A stretch of DNA of 64,000 nt from Microbacterium sp. 4R-513 (GTDB taxonomy: Bacteria; Actinomycetota; Actinomycetes; Actinomycetales; Microbacteriaceae). The first letter of the stretch is position 1, and each line of letters begins with the position of its first letter. Shown here in pieces: positions 58,872 to 64,000 of this stretch. The position numbers and the translations under genes were made by a program. The stretch is from positions 3,100,001 through 3,164,000 of the forward strand of contig NZ_CP049256.1 of assembly GCF_011046485.1 (NCBI RefSeq), read 5' to 3'. Below the pieces are notes generated by a model. The model was given only the letters and a program-made list of their open reading frames with translations, ran no database searches and had not been told where the DNA came from.

Positions 58872-58896
58872 TTTTGTGTGGGAGTTGCTTGTTTTG
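58872..58896 (+). promoter_or_regulatory. Candidate DeoR operator: direct repeat in AT-rich promoter
   Basis: TTTTG at 58872 and 58892, in CTTTTGTGTG and GTTTTGACTT, lie exactly 20 bp apart within an unusually AT-rich 60 bp upstream of the deoR-fruK-fruA operon. DeoR proteins often bind direct repeats in their own promoter. No convincing -35/-10 pair could be fixed. Confidence 0.45.
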
Positions 58897-58945
58897 ACTT
58901 TGGATGTGTTGTACCTTGAGGGAACCCTTGACGATGAGGAACCAC

Positions 58946-59731
58946 ATGTACGCGACGGAGCGGCAAGCTCACATCACTCGGCACCTCGCCGAGCGCGGCC
59001 GTGTCTCGGTCGTCGGACTCGCCGACGACCTGGGCGTCACGACCGAGACGATCAGGCGCGACCTGGACGCGCTCGAGCAGCAGGGTCTGCTGCGTCGCGT
59101 GCACGGCGGCGCCGTTCCCTCGCGCGCGGGCAGCGTGTCGGAGCCCTCGATCGCCGAGCGCATGACGGTCAACTCCGATGCGAAGCTCGCCATTGCCCGT
59201 CGTGCGCTCGAGGTCATCACCGACGGCTACCGCGGGGCTGTCGTCTTCGATGCCGGGTCGACGGTCGGTGCGGTGGCGGCGGGGCTGGGCGACCGCGTGG
59301 CCGCGACCGGTGCCCGCCTCGACGTCGTGACGCACGCCGTGCCCGTCGCCCACACGCTCTCGCTGCTCCCCGACATCGGGCTGACCCTCCTCGGGGGTCA
59401 GGTGCGCGGACTCACGGCCGCCGCCGTCGGCCCCTCGACGCTGTCCGCGCTGGGCTCCCTCCGCCCCGACCTCGCCTTCGTCGGCGCGAACGGGGTGTCG
59501 GCCGGGTTCGGGCTCAGCACCCCCGATCCTGCCGAGGCGGCCGTCAAGGCGGCGATCGTCCGGTCCGCGCAGCGCGTGATCGCGGTCGCCGACCGCTCGA
59601 AGTTCGGCGTCGAGTCGTTCGTACGCTTCGCCGACCTCGCCGAGATCGACATCCTGGTGACGGATGCCGCGCCCGACGAGGCACTCGCTTCCGCCCTCGC
59701 CGCCGCCGATGTGGAGGTGTGGATCGCATGA
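58946..59731 (+). CDS. DeoR-family repressor of the fructose operon
   Basis: 261 residues. N-terminal winged helix (ERQAHITRHLAERGRVSVV ... TTETIRRDLDALEQQGLLRRVHGGAV, quoted in part) and a DeoR sugar-sensor domain (VVFDAGSTVGAVA, ADRSKFG). GAGGA precedes the ATG. Its stop overlaps fruK by 4 bp. Fructose-1-phosphate is the expected inducer (family knowledge plus context). Confidence 0.92.
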   Translation: MYATERQAHITRHLAERGRVSVVGLADDLGVTTETIRRDLDALEQQGLLRRVHGGAVPSRAGSVSEPSIAERMTVNSDAKLAIARRALEVITDGYRGAVVFDAGSTVGAVAAGLGDRVAATGARLDVVTHAVPVAHTLSLLPDIGLTLLGGQVRGLTAAAVGPSTLSALGSLRPDLAFVGANGVSAGFGLSTPDPAEAAVKAAIVRSAQRVIAVADRSKFGVESFVRFADLAEIDILVTDAAPDEALASALAAADVEVWIA

Positions 59732-60675
59732 TCGTCACACTGACCGCGAACCCGTCGCTAGACCGGACGATCACGCTCGCCGACGCGCTCCGCGCCGGTG
59801 AGGTGCAGGCGGCGACCTCTGCTCGCGAAGACGCGGGCGGAAAGGGCATCAACGTGGCGCGAGTCGTCGCCGCCGCCGGCGCGCGCTCGCTCGCCGTGCT
59901 GCCCCTCGCGGCCGACGACCCTTTCGATGCGGCGCTGCGGGCATCCACCGTGGCCGCCCGCCGGGTCCCGATCCACGGCCGCGTGCGCGCCAACATCACG
60001 ATCACCGATCCGGCGGGCGTCACGACCAAACTGAACCTGCCCGGTGCGCGCTTCGCACCCGACGACGTCGCCGCCATCATCGACGCCGTCGTGGACGCGT
60101 GCGCCGGCTCGCGCTGGCTCGCGCTGGCCGGCTCGCTGCCGCCCGGGGCCGGCGACGACTTCTATGTCGCGACGATCGACGCCGTGCGGACGCGCCTCGG
60201 CGATGACGCGCCGCGCATCGCCGTGGACACCTCGGGCCCCGCTCTCGCCGCCGTCGTCGCCGACGGCCGGCCCGACCTCATCAAGCCGAACGACGAAGAG
60301 CTCGCCGAGCTCGCGGGCGTCGCCCTCGAGGAGGGAGACGACCTCGCCACCGCGGTGCTGCCCGTCGCGCGCCGGCTCGTGCCGGCGACGGTCGGCGCCG
60401 CACTCGTCACCCTCGGGGCGCACGGCGCGGTCCTCGTGGACGCCGAAGGAGCCTGGGCGGGCGCGCCGCCGCGCATCCAGGTCGTCAGCACCGTCGGCGC
60501 GGGCGACAGCTCCCTCGCCGGCTACCTGCTCGCCGATCTCGACGGGGCCGGCCCCGAAGAGCGGCTCCGCCGGGCCATCCGCTACGGAGCGGCCGCGGCA
60601 TCCCTTCCCGGAACCCAGGCGCCCTCGCCCGCCGACCTGCCCGCCGGCGACGTGCCGATCCGGGCCCTCACCTGA
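59728..60675 (+). CDS. fruK: 1-phosphofructokinase
   Basis: 315 residues of the PfkB family: IVTLTANPSLDRTI at the N-terminus, GGKGINVARVVAAAG, and the C-terminal anion-hole and catalytic Asp in VSTVGAGDSSLAGYL. Phosphorylates fructose-1-phosphate to fructose-1,6-bisphosphate after PTS uptake. Start overlaps the deoR stop (ATGA). Confidence 0.95.
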   Translation: MIVTLTANPSLDRTITLADALRAGEVQAATSAREDAGGKGINVARVVAAAGARSLAVLPLAADDPFDAALRASTVAARRVPIHGRVRANITITDPAGVTTKLNLPGARFAPDDVAAIIDAVVDACAGSRWLALAGSLPPGAGDDFYVATIDAVRTRLGDDAPRIAVDTSGPALAAVVADGRPDLIKPNDEELAELAGVALEEGDDLATAVLPVARRLVPATVGAALVTLGAHGAVLVDAEGAWAGAPPRIQVVSTVGAGDSSLAGYLLADLDGAGPEERLRRAIRYGAAAASLPGTQAPSPADLPAGDVPIRALT

Positions 60676-60704
60676 ACCTGCATCACCGACCTGAGGAGGT
60701 CACC

Positions 60705-62777
60705 GTGTCACACACCATCACGCCAGAGCTCGTGAGTCTCGACGTCGGCCTCGGCGCCGACAAGGCCGCCGTCATCCGGGCTCTCGCCGGCCGGGTCGTC
60801 GCGCAGGGCCGCGCGACCGACGCCGACGCGCTCTTCGACGACGCGTGGGCTCGCGAGCAGAAGGACGAGACCGGCCTCCCGGGCGGCATCGCGATCCCGC
60901 ACGCCAAGAGCGCCGCCGTCACCGAGCCGTCGCTCGCGTTCGCGCGCCTCGCACCCGGCGTCGACTTCGGCGCCCCCGACGGCCCCGCCGACCTCGTGTT
61001 CCTCATCGCCGCACCCGAGGGCGCCGCCGAGGCGCACCTCGCCGTCCTCTCGAAGCTCGCCCGCAGCCTCATGCAGGACGACTTCACGAGCGGCCTGCGC
61101 GCCGCAGGGTCGTCGGGCGAGGTCGTCTCGATCGTGCGGAAGGCGATCGGAGAAGAGGATGCCGCGCCCACCGCGGCCGCGGCATCCGTCGCTCCCGTCT
61201 CGTCGGCGCCCGTGGCCGCCCCTGCCGCGACGTCGACCGCACCCGGGCTCGACGTCGACGGACGCCCCGCCCGCATCGTCGCGGTGACCTCGTGCGCGAC
61301 GGGCATCGCGCACACCTTCATGGCAGCCGACGCCCTCACCGCGGCCGGCAAGAAGAACGGCATCGACCTCACCGTCGAGCCGCAGGGCTCCAGCGGCTAC
61401 CAGGCGCTCCCGCAGGGCGTCATCGACAACGCCGACGCGGTCATCTTCGCGACTGACGTCGACGTGCGCGAGCAGCAGCGGTTCGCGGGCAAGCCCGTCG
61501 TCCGCTCCGGTGTGAAGCGCGGCATCGAGCAGCCCAACGAGCTCATCGCCGAAGCCGTGGCCGCGGCGAAGAACCCCAACGCCACGCGGGTAGCCGCCGG
61601 TGGCGGATCGGGGAGCACGGCGGCCGTCGCGACGGAGAACCTCTCGTGGGGCGCCCGCATCCAGCGGATCCTCCTCACCGGCGTGAGCTACATGATCCCG
61701 TTCGTCGCGGGCGGCGGTCTGCTCATCGCCCTGGGCTTCCTCCTCGGGGGATACCAGGTGACCGACGACGCCTACGACGTCGTGGTCCAGAACGCGCTGT
61801 GGGACCTGCCGGCGGGCGGACTCGGCCAGTACCTCGGGTCGGTCGCCTTCGTCATCGGCGCCACGTCCATGGGCTTCCTCGTCTCGGCGCTCGCGGGCTA
61901 CATCTCGTTCGCGATCGCCGACCGGCCGGGTATCGCGCCCGGCTTCGTCGCGGGTGCCGTCGCAGTCCTCATGAGCTCCGGCTTCATCGGCGGCATCGTC
62001 GGCGGTCTGCTGGCGGGCTTCGTCGCCCTCGCGATCGGACGCCTCAACGCGCCGCGCTGGCTGCGCGGACTCATGCCGGTCGTGATCATCCCGCTGATCG
62101 CGTCGATCGTGGCCTCCGGCCTTCTGATCCTCTTCCTCGGTCGCCCGATCGCGACCCTCATGGAGTGGCTCAACACGTGGCTCACCGACGTCGCCAACAC
62201 GTCGGGCATCATCATCGTCGGCGTGATCCTCGGCCTCATGATGTGCTTCGACCTCGGTGGCCCCGTCAACAAGGTGGCCTACGCCTTCGCGGTCGCCGGC
62301 CTCGCCGAGGCATCGGCGCAGAACTCCACGCCGTACCTCATCATGGCCGCGGTCATGGCCGCCGGCATGGTGCCTCCGCTGGCGATGGCGCTCGCCTCCA
62401 CGGTGCTCGCACGCAACATGTTCACGCCCGTCGAGCGTGAGAACGGCGTGGCCGCGTGGCTCCTCGGGGCATCTTTCATCAGCGAAGGTGCGATCCCGTT
62501 CGCCGCGGCCGACCCGCTCCGCGTCATCCCGGCCTCGATGGTCGGCGGTGCCGTGACCGGCGGGCTCAGCATGGCCTTCGGCGTGCAGTCGCTCGCGCCC
62601 CACGGCGGGATCTTCGTCTTCTTCGCGATCAACCCCTTCTGGGCTTTCGCGGTGTCGATCATCGCCGGTACGGTCGTGACAGCGTTCCTCGTGGTCGCGT
62701 TCAAGAGGTTCATCGCACCGAAGGAGCTCGAGGCGGCCGAAGCGAGCAGCCTGACGGCGACGGCCGTCCCCGCCTGA
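60705..62777 (+). CDS. fruA: Fructose-specific PTS enzyme IIABC
   Basis: 690 residues. EIIA domain (1-150) with phospho-His in GGIAIPHAKS; an Ala/Pro linker; EIIB domain (about 185-285) with phospho-Cys in VAVTSCATGIAHTFMA; EIIC domain (about 310-670) with about nine membrane helices. It imports fructose as fructose-1-phosphate. GAGGAGG precedes the GTG, 29 bp after fruK. Confidence 0.95.
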   Translation: MSHTITPELVSLDVGLGADKAAVIRALAGRVVAQGRATDADALFDDAWAREQKDETGLPGGIAIPHAKSAAVTEPSLAFARLAPGVDFGAPDGPADLVFLIAAPEGAAEAHLAVLSKLARSLMQDDFTSGLRAAGSSGEVVSIVRKAIGEEDAAPTAAAASVAPVSSAPVAAPAATSTAPGLDVDGRPARIVAVTSCATGIAHTFMAADALTAAGKKNGIDLTVEPQGSSGYQALPQGVIDNADAVIFATDVDVREQQRFAGKPVVRSGVKRGIEQPNELIAEAVAAAKNPNATRVAAGGGSGSTAAVATENLSWGARIQRILLTGVSYMIPFVAGGGLLIALGFLLGGYQVTDDAYDVVVQNALWDLPAGGLGQYLGSVAFVIGATSMGFLVSALAGYISFAIADRPGIAPGFVAGAVAVLMSSGFIGGIVGGLLAGFVALAIGRLNAPRWLRGLMPVVIIPLIASIVASGLLILFLGRPIATLMEWLNTWLTDVANTSGIIIVGVILGLMMCFDLGGPVNKVAYAFAVAGLAEASAQNSTPYLIMAAVMAAGMVPPLAMALASTVLARNMFTPVERENGVAAWLLGASFISEGAIPFAAADPLRVIPASMVGGAVTGGLSMAFGVQSLAPHGGIFVFFAINPFWAFAVSIIAGTVVTAFLVVAFKRFIAPKELEAAEASSLTATAVPA

Positions 62778-62811
62778 CCAACCTCGCCGGACACAGAGAA
62801 CAGGAGCAGTA

Positions 62812-63081
62812 ATGGCAGAACGCCAAGCCACCATCGCGAGCAGCTCGGGCCTTCACGCCCGCCCCGCCAAGCTCTTCGTGCAGGCCGTCCAGCAGAAGCC
62901 GGTCCCCGTCACGATCGCCGTCGAGGGCGGCCCCGACCTCAACGCGGGCAGCATTCTGTCGCTCATGGGCCTCGGCGCCTCGAAGGGCACGGTCGTGACC
63001 CTCAAGGCCGAAGGCGACGGCGCAGACCAGGCGCTCGACGAGCTCGTCGAGCTGCTCGAGACCGATCTCGACGCCGAGTAG
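62812..63081 (+). CDS. ptsH: Phosphocarrier protein HPr
   Basis: 89 residues; the phosphorylated histidine is in SSGLHARPA, and the regulatory-serine region reads NAGSILSLMGLGASKG. Passes phosphate from enzyme I to FruA. Its place at the end of the fructose operon suggests fructose-linked expression. The gene for enzyme I is not in the window. Confidence 0.96.
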   Translation: MAERQATIASSSGLHARPAKLFVQAVQQKPVPVTIAVEGGPDLNAGSILSLMGLGASKGTVVTLKAEGDGADQALDELVELLETDLDAE

Positions 63082-63090
63082 ACAACTAAC

Positions 63091-63129
63091 GACGGATGCC
63101 GCGGGCCGATGAGGCTCGCGGCATCCGTC
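63091..63129. terminator. Terminator after ptsH (GGATGCC type)
   Basis: GACGGATGCCGCG and its exact complement around a 13-nt loop, then GTCTTTCCTGT. It separates the convergent ptsH and MBL-fold genes. Confidence 0.85.
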
Positions 63130-63139
63130 GTCTTTCCTG

Positions 63140-63778
63140 TCAGATGTCGGCCGACTCGTTCGGCTCGAGCGCCAGGAACTGGCCGCCGTCCTGCTCGACG
63201 GCCCACTGGAGTCGGGCGCGGGCCATGTCGCGGCCGATGACAGACAGCGTCATGTCGTGCGTGCCGAAGGCCTGCCGCGGCTTGACGGCGAGCACGAAGT
63301 CCATCGCCTCGCCGATCTTGAGCCAGGGCGCGCCGATGGGCGCAGCGAGGAGCTTGACGTCGGCGCCCTTCGGCACGGCGTATGAGTCGCCCGGGTAGTA
63401 GAAGGCGCCGTTGACGAGGACCCCCACATTCTGGATGACGGGGATCGACTCGTGGATGACCGCGTGAGTCCCGCCGAAGAACTCGAGCGTGAAGTCATCG
63501 AGGGTCACCGTGTCGCCTGGCGCGACGACCGTGATGTCGTAGCCGCCGGCGGCCTTCGCGACGCCCTCGGGCCCGTAGATGGGGATGCCGGGTGCGTACT
63601 TCAGGATCTGGTCGAGGTGATCGGCCGTCCAGTGGTCGGGGTGCTCGTGCGTGATCACGACGGCCACGACGGTGTTGAGGTCGCTGAGGGGGAGGGTGAA
63701 CGATCCGGGGTCGATGATGAGCTTGCTTCCCTCGTTCTCGATCGTGAGGGCGGCGTGCTCGAACTTGGTGACTCGCAT
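63140..63778 (-). CDS. MBL-fold metallo-hydrolase (UlaG-like)
   Basis: 212 residues, metallo-beta-lactamase fold: ALTIENEGSKLIIDPGSF, metal motif THEHPDHW, GGTHAVIH, YYPGDSYAVP, and FGTHDMTLS. Substrate unknown. The ATG at 63778 (MRVTKFEH) is preferred; the start lies inside a GACTCG...CGAGTC inverted repeat that could be an operator. Confidence 0.88.
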   Translation of the reverse strand: MRVTKFEHAALTIENEGSKLIIDPGSFTLPLSDLNTVVAVVITHEHPDHWTADHLDQILKYAPGIPIYGPEGVAKAAGGYDITVVAPGDTVTLDDFTLEFFGGTHAVIHESIPVIQNVGVLVNGAFYYPGDSYAVPKGADVKLLAAPIGAPWLKIGEAMDFVLAVKPRQAFGTHDMTLSVIGRDMARARLQWAVEQDGGQFLALEPNESADI

Positions 63779-63885
63779 GCCTCGAGTCAACCCGCGCGGG
63801 AGACCCCGCGACAAGGGGATTGCGCAGTCCCGCCTCGATTTGGTGGGGCTCTGGGGGCCATGGCATACTTGAACGGTTGCCTGAC

Positions 63886-63961
63886 GGCCCCATCGTATAG
63901 CGGCCTAGTACGCCGCCCTCTCACGGCGGTAACGCGGGTTCGAATCCCGCTGGGGTCACCA
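63886..63961 (+). tRNA. tRNA-Glu (CUC)
   Basis: Acceptor GGCCCCA pairs with TGGGGTC; anticodon arm CCGCC-CTCTCAC-GGCGG with anticodon CTC; T arm GCGGG-TTCGAAT-CCCGC; CCA is encoded (63959-63961). A -10-like CATACT lies about 20 bp upstream. Confidence 0.96.
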
Positions 63962-63968
63962 ACACCGA

Positions 63969-63999
63969 GAAAGCCGGTCCTTCTGGACCGGCTTTCTTC
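63969..63999 (+). terminator. Terminator of tRNA-Glu
   Basis: GAAAGCCGGTCC-ttct-GGACCGGCTTTC followed by TTC at the end of the window. The transcript may carry only this tRNA. Confidence 0.9.
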
Positions 64000-64000
64000 G

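Overview
This is chromosomal DNA from a high-GC actinobacterium, most likely a Microbacterium or close relative in the Microbacteriaceae. The evidence is about 70% GC, the GGATGCC/GGCATCC terminator hairpins, many start codons placed 6-7 nt after a TANNNT -10 box (leaderless mRNAs), the ilvBNC-serA-leuB-ilvE neighbourhood, and a non-discriminating-type GluRS next to tRNA-Gln. This genus call is an inference from style and gene order. No rRNA, phage, IS element or CRISPR array was seen.

Layout. 1-3.5 kb: branched-chain amino acid genes ilvB (5' end cut by the window), ilvN, ilvC. 3.5-13.6 kb: a peptidoglycan-binding-repeat protein and two paralogous, membrane-anchored SARP/BTAD-nSTAND-propeller regulators (the second frameshifted). 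Each faces a small divergent gene across a conserved operator of 11-bp-spaced direct repeats. 13.6-22.6 kb: class II glutamine amidotransferase, two small membrane proteins, serA, a frameshifted tetR with an efflux pump, leuB, ilvE, an FAH-family hydrolase. 22.6-27.7 kb: an MFS transporter, a class V aminotransferase with a divergent LysR, gltX and tRNA-Gln. 27.8-45.5 kb: accessory genes (aldo/keto reductase, DHFR-like, hemerythrin, DEAD-box helicase, DUF1990, glycosyltransferase, TetR/NTF2 pair, nucleotidyltransferase, two cNMP-domain/thioredoxin-reductase-like proteins with a UBP zinc finger, a frameshifted UvrD-like helicase) and several gene remnants. 45.5-49 kb: a P-loop kinase, membrane proteins and an ABC1 kinase. 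49-57.9 kb: a protease locus, described below. 57.9-64 kb: an aminoglycoside-phosphotransferase-like kinase, the fructose PTS operon (deoR-fruK-fruA-ptsH), an MBL-fold hydrolase and tRNA-Glu.

Most interesting region (49.0-57.9 kb). A minus-strand operon encodes an ECF-like sigma factor, a 156-aa putative regulator, an intracellular subtilase carrying a perfect NPFART triplet repeat, and a TPR-CHAT cysteine protease. Around it are a divergent second subtilase-like protein, a small protein, and a proline-rich LNPQPLPP protein. All four outward-facing upstream regions in the locus carry the same bipartite element, GTATCA-N16-CTCYTC, so the genes look like one autoregulated sigma regulon built around two protease classes. 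I know of no described function for this ensemble.

Second candidate system (4.4-13.6 kb). The two SARP-nSTAND regulators have an N-terminal DNA-binding domain, a central NTPase, one transmembrane helix and a C-terminal propeller. Their intergenic operators match in architecture (boxes at 0, 11 and 33 bp, then GAACNT 7 bp further on), which predicts ToxR/CadC-like membrane-bound activators of a 64-aa protein and a repeat-bearing lipoprotein.

Three genes (SARP paralogue 2, tetR, UvrD-like) carry single-base frameshifts. Two of these lie in six-base G/C homopolymers where five bases would restore the frame, so sequencing error must be excluded before calling them pseudogenes.
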